A DNA stretch of 64,000 bases from Gammaproteobacteria bacterium (GCA_024235095.1 JACKNC010000001.1:2145501-2209500); one strand, 5' to 3'; positions 37,357 to 45,667 are shown, counted from the stretch's first letter. Numbers and translations are program-made. The notes: generated from the letters alone by a model not told the origin.

Positions 37357-38948
37357 GTCATTTTCTTGTCAAGCCAAGCAGAAAAACCCAAGAGACTTAG
37401 GGAGAACAGCCATTGTAGCACCAGCAAAATCAAGCATAATGCGGCGACGGTCGCTTCAGCGCCATAGTGCATATAGTTGTAGATTTTGATAGGGATCGTC
37501 GCCATCCCTGGCGGAAGGACCAGGAGCGTGACGCCTAGTTCGCCCATAGCCAAGACAAAAGAAATAAAAAAACCTGTCAATAGCCCATGGCGAACGAGCG
37601 GTAAAATGATTTGCATGATGACCCGATAAGGTCTTGCGCTCATCAGCCACCCCATTTCTTCCAGACTTGGATGGACTTGTTGTAAACTGGCATAGACGGC
37701 GCGAAGAGTGAAAGGCACAAAATGAGCTAGATAGGCTAGAAGAATAATTAGGCCACTGCTGTACAGCCAAGTGGTCTCTGGTCTATTCCAAATCTTGATA
37801 AGACCCAGTCCTAGCATCATGGGAGGCACAGCAAAAGGTATCTGCGTTAAATATTCCAACCCCACTCTAATTTTTTTTGAGCTTCTCATCATTGCATGGG
37901 CAATGAAAAACGCCAAAATCGTCATTGCGCCGGCGCTGACTATCGCCATGAGATAACTGAAGCCGATTTGCTTCCAGGATGTGCTCAGGCTTTGCTGATA
38001 GGTTGTCAGTGGGCCGGCCATGTTTAACAGAGCGCCTACCGGCATTAGGACCGATAGACTCATGATCGACAGGCAAACGATTAATGACGGTATCTGTGTT
38101 TTCCCTAATCGATAATAATACGCACCACTGAAACCATCCGCGAGGTTGATGTAAGATCGTCCGCGCATGATCCAGACTTGCAGTGTCATCAAAACCATCG
38201 TGACGAATAACAAAGGCAGCCCTAGAATGATTGCGGCTCGATGATCGTAAAAAGCACTGAGCTGGATGAAGATTTCAATGGAATAAACTCTAACGCGCAG
38301 AATATCCGGTACTCCGAAGTCAATGATTGCAAACACAAAGACGAACAGGGTTCCGGCGATGATATGGGGTAACAGTAGAGGCAAGGTAATAGAGACCAAG
38401 GTGCGCCAAGTTCCCTGTTGCAAAAGTGCGGCTTCCTCATAACGGCGCTCCATGCTCTTGAAGCCACTGATGGTTAAGAGGGTGATGAAGGGAGAGTAAG
38501 CCAGGCCGAGCACAAAGGAGGCGCCCGGCAGGCCATAAGCGCTGAAGGGGGCTGTTTGCCATCCCAGCACGTTCATGAAGAAGGCGTTGATGACGTTTTC
38601 AGGCGCCAGTAAATGACTCCAAACGATGGCTTGTATGTAGGGTGGAATCAGTAGCGGACTCAGATAGGCCAAGCTGAAAAGGGATCGTCCCCAGAGATCG
38701 GTTTTCTGGATGAAAAAGGCCAGGGGAACGCCCAAGATCAGCGCGATGCCGCTGGCGCCTCCCGCCAGGAGCAAGCTGTTTTGGAGCAACTGCCATTGCC
38801 TTTGCGTCAACAGCAGTTCGCGAAACGGGTTCAGATCCCAGTGGCCATCAACCCTTGTCGCTTCCCAAACCAGTTGACCCAGCGGTAGTAAAACCGCCAG
38901 CGCAAAAATCAGCCATGCCAGCCCGGTCACCCAGCGTGGCAGCCGCAT
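37353..38948 (-). CDS. ABC transporter permease, FbpB type
   Basis: 531 residues with about twelve membrane helices arranged as two fused permease halves, each with a conserved EAA loop (YEEAALLQQGTWRTLVSITLPLLLP and LEEMGWLMSARPYRVIMQIILPLV). This is the architecture of ferric-iron permeases (FbpB/SfuB). The binding-protein gene ends three bases upstream. Confidence 0.92.
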   Translation of the reverse strand: MRLPRWVTGLAWLIFALAVLLPLGQLVWEATRVDGHWDLNPFRELLLTQRQWQLLQNSLLLAGGASGIALILGVPLAFFIQKTDLWGRSLFSLAYLSPLLIPPYIQAIVWSHLLAPENVINAFFMNVLGWQTAPFSAYGLPGASFVLGLAYSPFITLLTISGFKSMERRYEEAALLQQGTWRTLVSITLPLLLPHIIAGTLFVFVFAIIDFGVPDILRVRVYSIEIFIQLSAFYDHRAAIILGLPLLFVTMVLMTLQVWIMRGRSYINLADGFSGAYYYRLGKTQIPSLIVCLSIMSLSVLMPVGALLNMAGPLTTYQQSLSTSWKQIGFSYLMAIVSAGAMTILAFFIAHAMMRSSKKIRVGLEYLTQIPFAVPPMMLGLGLIKIWNRPETTWLYSSGLIILLAYLAHFVPFTLRAVYASLQQVHPSLEEMGWLMSARPYRVIMQIILPLVRHGLLTGFFISFVLAMGELGVTLLVLPPGMATIPIKIYNYMHYGAEATVAALCLILLVLQWLFSLSLLGFSAWLDKKMT

Positions 38949-38951
38949 GGT

Positions 38952-39944
38952 TTAGCGGATAAACAAGCTGCGACTGAAACGAGCAGCGCGTTCGAGTTGA
39001 TCAGCAATCGCCTCGTAATCGACTGACATTGCGTGAATGCGTCTATAAGACGGTACATGAGCCGGTGTTTTTACGTCGGCGCGCACAGGGATTTGCATGG
39101 AATCGGCGAACGCCAGTTGGCTTTCCACGTCGCGCGACAATAAATAATCGATCAATTGCTGACCTTCCTTGGGGTGGGGGGCGCCTTCGATCAGCGCTAC
39201 CGTATTAGGAATCAGCAGCGTACCGATGCCCTCTTGATCGGGAAACGCCATGTCAACGGGTTGGCCAGCTTGGAGAGCGACATAAGCATCGTCGGTATCG
39301 GTGAAACCGATGGGGACTTCGCCGCGTACGACGACGTCGCGGGATACTGAATTACCATCGACGATCAGGACATCATTGTCCTTCAAAGCGCGTAAATACT
39401 CTTCGGTTTTTTCCGGTCCAAGCGTTGCGTAGAGCGCCGCGACCTGCGTGGCCGTCGTACCGAAGAGCGGATAGGCCAAGGCGACCTTGCCTTTCCATTG
39501 TGGCTGAGTCAAGGCAAAGATGGATTGAGGAACCTCTTCTAGTTTGAGGAGCTTGGTGTTGTAGATCAGGACGCGCGCGCGCGCGGCGAAACCGGTCCAA
39601 TAACCGTCTCGATCTTTGAACTGCGCGGGAATATCGACAGCGGCGGGCGATGAATAGGGCGCTAACACGCCTTTGTCTTTGAGTATCAGGGTGCGGCCTA
39701 CTTCGGAGTTCCAGAAGACATCGGCTTGAGGGTGATCCTTTTCGGCGATCAACCGGTTGACCAGTCCCGTGGTTTTCGAGGCTTCGACATCGTAAACGGC
39801 TTTCACTTGGATACCGGTTCGTTGTTCGAAGGCTTGCAGGATCGGTTCGGAAAACACCTGGTCGAGTGAGGTGTAGATCACCACTTCCGCCGCACCAGCC
39901 CAGTGGCTCAGGAGGAAGAGCCATAAACCAAAAGCCTGTTTCAT
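38952..39944 (-). CDS. Ferric-type ABC substrate-binding protein
   Basis: 330 residues from the ATG at 39944 with AGGAA seven bases upstream; the longer open frame lacks a signal peptide. Signal peptide ends ...WAGA. The mature protein has the FbpA/AfuA pattern: VVIYTSLDQ at the start, ADVFWNSEVGRT, then ARVLIYNTKLL and a C-terminal VDYEAIADQLERAARF. Likely binds Fe(III) or a related ligand; 2-aminoethylphosphonate-type binding proteins look similar, so the ligand is not certain. Confidence 0.88.
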   Translation of the reverse strand: MKQAFGLWLFLLSHWAGAAEVVIYTSLDQVFSEPILQAFEQRTGIQVKAVYDVEASKTTGLVNRLIAEKDHPQADVFWNSEVGRTLILKDKGVLAPYSSPAAVDIPAQFKDRDGYWTGFAARARVLIYNTKLLKLEEVPQSIFALTQPQWKGKVALAYPLFGTTATQVAALYATLGPEKTEEYLRALKDNDVLIVDGNSVSRDVVVRGEVPIGFTDTDDAYVALQAGQPVDMAFPDQEGIGTLLIPNTVALIEGAPHPKEGQQLIDYLLSRDVESQLAFADSMQIPVRADVKTPAHVPSYRRIHAMSVDYEAIADQLERAARFSRSLFIR

Positions 39945-39972
39945 TAGTGAATTCCTGAATTTTTTGTTGAAA

Positions 39973-41100
39973 TCAAGGGGTGGTGGGTTGAACGACCTGC
40001 ACTTTCCGGCTGGCGACGCCGACCTGTCCCTTGAAGCTGGAAATATTGACGGTGAGTACATGCTCGCCCGGCGGTATCTGTTGCAATTCCCAGCGCCAGT
40101 TGAGAGGCAGATAGCCGCGCTCGGCTTCGGCGAAAAAAACCTGGTCGACAAAAAAGATGATCTCGAACTGATCGTTCAGCAGTCGATCCCGGTCCGTCGG
40201 GTCTACGTCAACGCGCACGGCAACTGCCTCCTGTATCGCTGGAACAGCGTCCTCTACGGTTTCGCCGAGTTCAGGAAAACTCATGCGGACTTGGGGCGCT
40301 CGCGCCCAAGCCGGAGGAACGAGGTTCTCTGGGCGGAGTTGCACGTTGGGGTCCTGTTGGCGGGGGCGGTCAGGTTTTTGCGGGTGGTCTTTGGCGCGGC
40401 CCAGCTTGTAATCCCGATAGCTTTCCTGCGTGTTGCCGTAGGCAATGACGGTAAGTTCCGGCAAAGCGACTGTGGTGATGAGCGCGGCAAAGTCTTTCTG
40501 TGCATGAAGCTTGATGAGGTGGTCCACGTCATATCCGTCCCAGGATTCGGTGATCGTTCCGGCGGTGCGCGGTTTCCAATCCACCAGCGTTTTCAACAGC
40601 GGGCCGTTATGGATGCCCAGCCGCATCAGCACGCGCGACGCGGCGGGTAATCGGTAAAGCACCGTACCATCGTTGTTGAACTGGGCGTTGGTGATGTCGC
40701 CGACCGCGCCACCGGAGAAGGTGGTTGGATCGTAAATCGCGCCGGAAGCGGTTTCCAGGGTGAAGGTGTAGGCTTCGTCGGGTACGGGTTGTTGCTGTTC
40801 GTCGCGGCCATCCCAGAGAAGTTCGTGCGATCCAGCGGGCTGCTCGACGGCGTCCAGCAGGGTGTGCGCCAAGCCGCCATCCGGGTCGTACACGCGAACC
40901 GTTATTTTGTCGGGTTGGGCCAGTTGGTAGGTGAGCTTGACGGGTTGCCCGCGCGTGGGATCAAAGGCGGTGGCGTCCAAGGCAACAGCGCTGAACGTCG
41001 GCGCTTCAGTGGAGGCCCAAAGCGGGATGATGATGCTAAGCCATGCGATCAGGCTTACGCCAGATAGCCGAAGAAGCCTTTTGAGGAGCGTTGTATTCAT
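39973..41100 (-). CDS. Exported protein with FlgD-type Ig domains
   Basis: 375 residues with a signal peptide (about 1-30). Contains a FlgD-like immunoglobulin unit with the diagnostic GSHELLWDGRDEQQQPVPDEAY-type pattern near residue 100 and a second, more diverged one (TESWDGYDVDHLI). A C-terminal Ig-like domain ends in a basic strand. It overlaps the TolB-like gene by four bases and sits 28 bases before the binding-protein gene, so it is part of that operon. Same domain type appears three times in the giant protein at 54.3-58.7 kb. Function unknown; possibly an envelope adaptor. Confidence 0.75.
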   Translation of the reverse strand: MNTTLLKRLLRLSGVSLIAWLSIIIPLWASTEAPTFSAVALDATAFDPTRGQPVKLTYQLAQPDKITVRVYDPDGGLAHTLLDAVEQPAGSHELLWDGRDEQQQPVPDEAYTFTLETASGAIYDPTTFSGGAVGDITNAQFNNDGTVLYRLPAASRVLMRLGIHNGPLLKTLVDWKPRTAGTITESWDGYDVDHLIKLHAQKDFAALITTVALPELTVIAYGNTQESYRDYKLGRAKDHPQKPDRPRQQDPNVQLRPENLVPPAWARAPQVRMSFPELGETVEDAVPAIQEAVAVRVDVDPTDRDRLLNDQFEIIFFVDQVFFAEAERGYLPLNWRWELQQIPPGEHVLTVNISSFKGQVGVASRKVQVVQPTTP

Positions 41101-42026
41101 CGCCAGTCTGCATCTCTGAGTTCTTTGTTGCTGCCAGGGCCGAAGGGTTGGTAACGGCGGGGATTGGAGCCGTCAGCATCGATCATCCACAGTTGATGCC
41201 GTCCGTCTTCCAGGTGGGTATAGAGGATCGTTTGCCCATCAGGCGACCACGTTGGCCACATTTTACCGTTTGGCCCTGAAGTCAAAAGTTGGGGATGGGC
41301 GCCTTCTGCATCGGTGATCCAAATCTCGAATTGACCACTGCGATTGGAGGCAAACGCCAGGGACTGGCCGTTCGGCGACCAGGCCGGGTGGAGGTCTTGC
41401 GCATCGCTGAGCAACAGTTGCCGCGCTTTGCCGGTACTCAAGTCCATACGCCACAGGCTTTGCGTGACCTGGACGCCGCCCCGGCGCAAGCCGACGGTGC
41501 CTGAAACGGTATAGGCCAGATAGCGACGGTTGGGACTGAGATCGGGGTAATCCAGGCTGCCGGTCTGGGTGATCAGTGGAGTGACGATTTGGCGCGCTGG
41601 GTCAATGAGGTAGAGTTCTGAGTCTTCGCCGTTGGCGTCGGTGCGGTAGTGGGCGTAGGCGATCTGGCCGGTGTTGTCCCACCAGGTAGGGCGAGCGCCG
41701 TCACCGGCGGGGAGTGGGAGTTTGGCGCAATCCTGATCGGTTTGCACAGGGCAGGTATACAGGCCAGCGCTTTGTATTTCGAAGACGATGGTTTGGTTAT
41801 CGGGGCTGAGGCTGGGGGCGCTGGCGTCGCCTTGAATGGGTTTAGGGATTGGTCGCGGTGGGGCATCCGGCGTGTCTTGGTAGTAAACCGTCCAAGTCTG
41901 ATCTTGATCCAGGGCGACAAACGCGATGCCAGCTTGGGCGGGGGACGCAACAACCAAGAGTGTTGCCGCAGCGAATAACCAAGCTAGGCGAATCTTGGCG
42001 CGGGGGTTTTCTAGGTTTTGGGGCAT
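41097..42026 (-). CDS. TolB-like beta-propeller protein, exported
   Basis: 309 residues: signal peptide ending PAQAG, then a chain of WD40-like/PD40 units with the characteristic SPDNQTI, SPNRRYLAY, SPNGQSLAFASNRSG and SPDGQTILYT motifs, as in the TolB C-terminal propeller. No TolB N-terminal domain. Such propellers mediate protein contacts in the periplasm. First gene of the minus-strand operon that continues into the FlgD-Ig protein and ABC transporter. Confidence 0.85.
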   Translation of the reverse strand: MPQNLENPRAKIRLAWLFAAATLLVVASPAQAGIAFVALDQDQTWTVYYQDTPDAPPRPIPKPIQGDASAPSLSPDNQTIVFEIQSAGLYTCPVQTDQDCAKLPLPAGDGARPTWWDNTGQIAYAHYRTDANGEDSELYLIDPARQIVTPLITQTGSLDYPDLSPNRRYLAYTVSGTVGLRRGGVQVTQSLWRMDLSTGKARQLLLSDAQDLHPAWSPNGQSLAFASNRSGQFEIWITDAEGAHPQLLTSGPNGKMWPTWSPDGQTILYTHLEDGRHQLWMIDADGSNPRRYQPFGPGSNKELRDADWR

Positions 42027-42155
42027 CGTTTACGTTGCTTTTTGTTCTGATCGGTGATTGGGTTCATCACAACAAAAAGTGGAAGTACCGCAAGGCGATT
42101 AAATCGGCTCATTCATCCGGTTAGACAGGTTACGTTCGGCTAATCATCCTTGTTT

Positions 42156-42371
42156 CTACATGCTAGCCCAATCTGGTTCAGGAACATCCAGCTTCTCCAT
42201 TGAAAAGCCAGGTTCGAAAGGGATATCGGTTTCCAGCATTTCCTTGGCTCCAATTTTTAGTGACGCAAGCAACGCCTCACGAGTTTTTTCCTGAGCGTTA
42301 ACGCCTGGCACGTCGACCAGCCAGCCAATCCACCAGCCTTCCGTTTGTTTGATCACCGCTCTAAATTGCAT
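42156..42371 (-). CDS. HicB-like antitoxin
   Basis: 71 residues with the HicB partial RNase-H-like fold (MQFRAVIKQTEGWWIGWLVDVPGVNAQ...). It lacks a separate DNA-binding tail. Located three bases after the HicA-like gene, with GAGGTG inside the end of that gene as ribosome site. Antitoxin of the pair, by order and similarity. Confidence 0.85.
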   Translation of the reverse strand: MQFRAVIKQTEGWWIGWLVDVPGVNAQEKTREALLASLKIGAKEMLETDIPFEPGFSMEKLDVPEPDWASM

Positions 42372-42374
42372 TGT

Positions 42375-42557
42375 TCACCTCACAAAAGGAATCCCCAGAT
42401 CTTTGCAGATCTTTCGAGCCAATTCATCGACAATTTCAGTATGTCGGGGTACCTGCGTTTTATTGCGCCCTAACTGATAAATACTATGACCACTACCCTC
42501 ACGAAGCAGAAACGCCCCATGAGCGTTCAAGTGTTTGATCAGTTGATTTCTTTTCAT
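42375..42557 (-). CDS. HicA-like mRNA interferase toxin
   Basis: 60 residues: dsRBD-like HicA fold starting MKRNQLIKHLNAHG, with the catalytic His in EGSGHSIYQLG and a later VPRHTEI segment. HicA toxins cleave mRNA and are neutralised by HicB, encoded immediately downstream. Toxin-first order is typical. Confidence 0.88.
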   Translation of the reverse strand: MKRNQLIKHLNAHGAFLLREGSGHSIYQLGRNKTQVPRHTEIVDELARKICKDLGIPFVR

Positions 42558-42586
42558 AATTCAGGTTATTAGAGCATCGAACGGGC

Positions 42587-42616
42587 GGCGGGTTACGCTG
42601 CGCTAGCCCGCCCTAC
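42587..42616. repeat. Half copy of repeat family 1
   Basis: GCGGGTTACGCTGCGCTAG... through CCCGCCCTAC, the right half of the family described at 47300-47391. Lies just 5' of the hicA-like gene. Confidence 0.7.
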
Positions 42617-42639
42617 GTACTATGCACTCTGAATGATGA

Positions 42640-42885
42640 TCAGGCCATCGCGTATTCTGGCACATCCCGTAACCGCATCAACCGACTGGCTGGGACGGGG
42701 AGCAGGGCATAAGTTCGCCCATCAGGATCGGCAAACTCGACTTCAAAAGCGTTTTCGTCGTAGGTCATCACGATGGTGCCGATCTGACCGCGACGGAGCA
42801 GTAACGGCTGATCGGTTTCAAAGTGCTTGGCCGGTAAATCTTCAAGCAAAGCAACGACATCATGCAGATGAAGTTTTTTATTCAT
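42640..42885 (-). CDS. DUF4926-domain protein
   Basis: 81 residues matching DUF4926: LHDVVALLEDLP at the start, then RRGQIGTIV and FEVEFADPDGRTYALL, a compact beta-barrel-like pattern. It starts four bases after the DUF6883 gene. A second, diverged DUF6883-DUF4926 pair occurs at 48515-49106, so the two domains form a module. A toxin-antitoxin role is inference from size, pairing and neighbourhood. Confidence 0.85.
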   Translation of the reverse strand: MNKKLHLHDVVALLEDLPAKHFETDQPLLLRRGQIGTIVMTYDENAFEVEFADPDGRTYALLPVPASRLMRLRDVPEYAMA

Positions 42886-42889
42886 AAAA

Positions 42890-43231
42890 TTAAACGATAT
42901 AACAAGTCATTAACCGGGGAAAGTCCTCGCCGTGGCGGATGATCCAGGCTGACAACACGGTTGCCGCGCCTTTTGTCGTAGCGAGTGGGAATCGAAGAAC
43001 ATAGATCATTCCAAAGCCATTGTCGCCTTTTGACTCGACGCAGTCGGAGGAGGCTGCCGCATCGAGCAGGGCGTTTCGAAGGATTTGCGCATTGGCTTCG
43101 GTGATGCCAAGAACCGATGCAAACACATGGGCCTTATGCTGGCCTTCGCGATGCAGTGGATTCAGCACGTAGTCTTCGAGTTTGACGCCAAGATCGGCTC
43201 GTTCGCCGTTGGGAAGCTTCATGCCCGTCAT
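42890..43231 (-). CDS. DUF6883-domain protein
   Basis: 113 residues (or 110 from the next ATG). Matches DUF6883: LPNGERADLG, LEDYVLNPLHREGQHKAHVFASVLGI, and the ending AWIIRHGEDFPRLMTCYIV. Conserved HKAxVFA and the terminal RLxxCY motif are shared with the paralogue at 48774-49106. AAGG four bases before the first ATG. Function unknown; first gene of a two-gene unit with DUF4926. Confidence 0.85.
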   Translation of the reverse strand: MTGMKLPNGERADLGVKLEDYVLNPLHREGQHKAHVFASVLGITEANAQILRNALLDAAASSDCVESKGDNGFGMIYVLRFPLATTKGAATVLSAWIIRHGEDFPRLMTCYIV

Positions 43232-43266
43232 TTTGCCTTATTTACCGCCCGATCAAAAGGCAAATC

Positions 43267-43353
43267 GTAGGTCAGGTAAAAGCGCAGCGTTATCCGACCG
43301 GTTCATGGGGTTGAAGGGCGCATCTCGGGCACGTCCATGCTCGACCTACCTGG
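43267..43353. repeat. Repeat family 2, copy 1
   Basis: About 90 bases bounded by GTAGGTCAGG... and ...CGACCTACCTGG, with the internal GGTTCATGG block. Closely similar units at 45734-45826 and 46268-46355. Outer ends are inverted repeats. Confidence 0.7.
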
Positions 43354-43372
43354 CTGCTCAGGGGTAATGGCA

Positions 43373-43410
43373 TTGATGATGCCTTGACAGTGGTTATAAT
43401 AACCATCATG
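43373..43410 (+). promoter_or_regulatory. Promoter/operator of the second hicAB pair
   Basis: TTGATG (43373-43378), a 16-base spacer and TATAAT (43395-43400) form a good sigma-70 promoter. The -10 lies inside a perfect 15-base palindrome TGGTTATAATAACCA (43391-43405), the kind of site bound by an autoregulating HicB. The -10 ends seven bases before the hicA ATG (43408), so transcription should begin at or near the start codon, giving a leaderless message; no ribosome site is present. Confidence 0.65.
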
Positions 43411-43590
43411 AAAAGTGCGGACCTCATCAATGAACTGGAAAAAGCCGGCTGGACGTTGCGAGCAGTCAAAGGTTCACATCACATCTACATTCATCCGACG
43501 CGCGGCGGACACCTCAGTGTGCCGCACCCGAAAAAGGACTTGGGTGCTGGATTCACGCGCAAGTTGCGCAAACAGGCTGGTTTGATTTGA
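43408..43590 (+). CDS. HicA-family toxin
   Basis: 60 residues: MKSADLINELEKAGW, catalytic His region GSHHIYIHP, and the VPHPKKDLGAGF ending of HicA. The ATG at 43408 is chosen over the longer frame because it starts the family similarity; the longer frame would begin inside the promoter. hicB follows 16 bases downstream on the same strand. Confidence 0.92.
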   Translation: MKSADLINELEKAGWTLRAVKGSHHIYIHPTRGGHLSVPHPKKDLGAGFTRKLRKQAGLI

Positions 43591-43606
43591 AAGGCAGGAA
43601 CGGGTT

Positions 43607-44002
43607 ATGAAATTTATCATCGCTATCGAACCGGGTGACGATACGCACGCTTTTGGCGTGGTCGTCCCCGATTTGCCGGGTTGCTTTTCGGCAGGCGATA
43701 CGCTGGACGAGGCGGTTGATCAGGCTAGGGAAGCCATCGATTTTCACTGCCAGGCTTTGATCGAGGATGGCGGGACCATCCCGACGGCGCATAACTTGAC
43801 CGAGCATCAAGCGGATCCCGAGTTCGCCGGCTGGATTTGGGCCGTCGTCGAAGTGCCGGTCGAGCGGTATTTCGGTCCGGCCGAAAAAATCAACATCACA
43901 TTGCCTCGCTTGCTGCTGGCCAGGATCGACGACCATGTCCGCGCTCGGGGCGAAACCCGCTCCGGCTTTTTGGCGGAAGCGGCGCGAGCGGCAATGCGCT
44001 AG
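43607..44002 (+). CDS. HicB-family antitoxin
   Basis: 131 residues: HicB domain (AFGVVVPDLPGCFSAGDTLDEAVDQAREAI) plus a C-terminal ribbon-helix-helix segment (EKINITLPRLLLARIDDHVRARGETRSGFLAEAARAAM) for DNA binding. This longer HicB type can autoregulate through the palindrome upstream of hicA. Complete and apparently functional pair. Confidence 0.93.
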   Translation: MKFIIAIEPGDDTHAFGVVVPDLPGCFSAGDTLDEAVDQAREAIDFHCQALIEDGGTIPTAHNLTEHQADPEFAGWIWAVVEVPVERYFGPAEKINITLPRLLLARIDDHVRARGETRSGFLAEAARAAMR

Positions 44003-44014
44003 ATTTAGCTCATT

Positions 44015-44095
44015 GTAGGGCGGGTTAGGGCGTCCGCCCGTAACCCGCCATTGGGTGGGACGGCCAAGCGGGTTACGCCACGCTAACCCGCCCTT
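44015..44095. repeat. Repeat family 1, full copy
   Basis: Starts GTAGGGCGGGTTAGGGCG and ends GCTAACCCGCCC, the two ends being inverted repeats, with CCGTAACCCGCC internal. Same family as 47300, 47827 and 48111. It follows hicB by 12 bases. Confidence 0.75.
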
Positions 44096-44107
44096 GTATT
44101 GTGTTTT

Positions 44108-44140
44108 GCGGGGGATCGTTCATGTTGGGACGGTCCCCCG
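44108..44140. repeat. GC-rich inverted repeat near the IS110 remnant
   Basis: CGGGGGA near 44109 pairs with TCCCCCG near 44134, with a loop holding GTTCATGTTGGGAC. It lies in the 44096-44211 gap between repeat family 1 and the truncated transposase; nothing else in the gap is recognisable. Confidence 0.4.
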
Positions 44141-44211
44141 GAAGACCGGATGCCGTACCCGCCCTGGAGCGATCGATCTCGCGCAGTAGATGATGCACCG
44201 GTCTTCACTCT

Positions 44212-45077
44212 AGGATGCCGGCTTTGCCGAACTCCAGGCGTGGTTGGTTCCTCACGACAAGACCACCCTGCATGTTTGCATGGAAGCCACGGGTATTGAT
44301 TGGGAAGCCGTGGCCGAAACGCTGACCGATACCGGCTACCCGGTGAGCGTGGGCAATCCGGCCCGGATCAAGGCCTGTGGTGCCGCCCGGCAGGTGCGCA
44401 CTAAAACGGACGCCGTGGACGCTCGACTGATCGCCGATTTCTGTGCCCGCCAACACCCACCCGCCTGGACCCCACCGCCCCTGGCCCCGCGCGAACTGCG
44501 GGCCTTGGTCGCTCGCCGCGAGGCGTTGGTCGTCATGCGCACCCAAGAACAAAACCGGCTGCCAGCGGCCCACCCCAGCGTGCGCCCGGGCATCGAGGCC
44601 ATGATCGCGCATCTGGATCAGGCCATCGCCGAGGTCGAGGCCGCCATCCGCCGACGGATCGACGATGATCCGACGATCCAGCACCCGCGTGACCTGCTCG
44701 ACTCCATCCCCGGCTTGGGGGACAAAACCATCCCGGTTCTCCTGTCGTTCTACGGCGGGCCAGAGCGGTTCGACCACGCCCGCCAAGCCGCCGCCTTCGC
44801 CGGCCTCGACCCGCGCCAGCACGAATCGGGGAGCAGCGTGCGCGGCAAACCCCGCCTCTCGAAAATGGGACACGCTGGCCTGCGCAAGGCGCTGTACGTG
44901 CCCGCACTGGTCACCTTGCACAAGACCGCTTGGGGTCGGGCCTTCCGGGATCGCCTCGCCGCCGTCGGCAAGGCCCCCATGGTCATCATCGGCGCCATGA
45001 TGCGCAAACTCGTTCATGTCGCCTTCGGCGTCCTCAAATCAGGACAACCCTTCAATCCAGCTCTTCATGGTGCTTGA
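44212..45077 (+). mobile_element. IS110-family transposase, 5'-truncated
   Basis: The frame opens right after a stop codon at 44209-44211 and starts in mid-domain (AGFAELQAWL), so the N-terminal part with the first catalytic Asp of the DEDD site is missing. What remains has the Glu in CMEATG, Asp residues in KTDAVDARLIADF, and the C-terminal Tnp20 domain with LDSIPGLG and the serine-region sequence ESGSSVRGK. A TTG at 44244 is the first possible start. The left end of IS110 elements carries the bridge RNA; its loss makes this copy probably immobile. No flanking direct repeats were found. Confidence 0.85.
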
Positions 45078-45099
45078 CCGCGATAACAGTATCTACGGG

Positions 45100-45384
45100 T
45101 TATCCGGTTGATAAATCGGCTAACGCTTTGGTGAGCGTTTCCTCGGATACACCCTGCGCCTTCAGGTTTTCCAACAGGCGGGTCATGGGGGCATCTTCCA
45201 GGCGGGCCAGATCGGTGCGCAACCCTTGGCCGATATAAGCGCGGATCAAAGGCTGGTAGCCGGAATAACCCAAGAGAGGCGCAACGCGCTTGAGATCGTC
45301 GATCACGTCTTCTGGCATACGCAGGGTAACGGTCGTCATCGGACGATCTTTACGTAGTCGTTGTTTCAGATCAGCCATTTTCAT
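45100..45384 (-). CDS. Antitoxin of a BrnT-type pair (CopG/BrnA-like)
   Basis: About 94 residues from the ATG at 45384, with GGAG ten bases upstream; it overlaps the BrnT gene. Contains MTTVTLRMPEDVIDDLKRVAPLLGYSGYQPLIRAYIGQGLR, a ribbon-helix-helix type DNA-binding pattern. Position right after brnT identifies it as the antitoxin. Confidence 0.85.
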   Translation of the reverse strand: MKMADLKQRLRKDRPMTTVTLRMPEDVIDDLKRVAPLLGYSGYQPLIRAYIGQGLRTDLARLEDAPMTRLLENLKAQGVSEETLTKALADLSTG

Positions 45385-45667
45385 AGAGCCGGTGCTCCTC
45401 ACGGGTTGCTCTGCGAGCGGAAATCAAGCGGATGCACTCGTCTTCAAACAGCAGATGAACGACGAATAGAAGACGTCCGGTGTCATCGCAACCGATCAGT
45501 GCGTCGCGAGTCTCGTCTTGTCGACTGGCGTCAATGATTTTCAGGAACGGATCGAAGAAGGCTTCCGCCGCTTGCTCGAAGGACACGCCATGCTTACGCG
45601 GGTTGTTTCGCGCCTTGTCACGGTTGGCGACAAAACGAATACCGTGCCGCATGAATTCAATGTCCAT
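45371..45667 (-). CDS. BrnT-family toxin
   Basis: 98 residues. BrnT RNase-like toxin signature: KARNNPRKHGVSFEQAAEAFFDPF, then LFVVHLLFEDECIRLISARRATREEHRLYE. Complete in length and motifs, unlike the second copy at 46024. Neutralised by the downstream ribbon-helix-helix protein. Forms a typical overlapping pair. Confidence 0.9.
   Translation of the reverse strand: MDIEFMRHGIRFVANRDKARNNPRKHGVSFEQAAEAFFDPFLKIIDASRQDETRDALIGCDDTGRLLFVVHLLFEDECIRLISARRATREEHRLYENG

Noticed and set aside
43384..43400. TTGACA followed closely by TATAAT before hicA
   Set aside because: Only five bases separate them, so they cannot form one promoter; the upstream TTGATG at 43373 gives proper spacing instead.
44205..45017. 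270-codon minus-strand frame across the IS110 remnant
   Set aside because: Antisense shadow of the transposase; Gly/His-rich without domain signatures.
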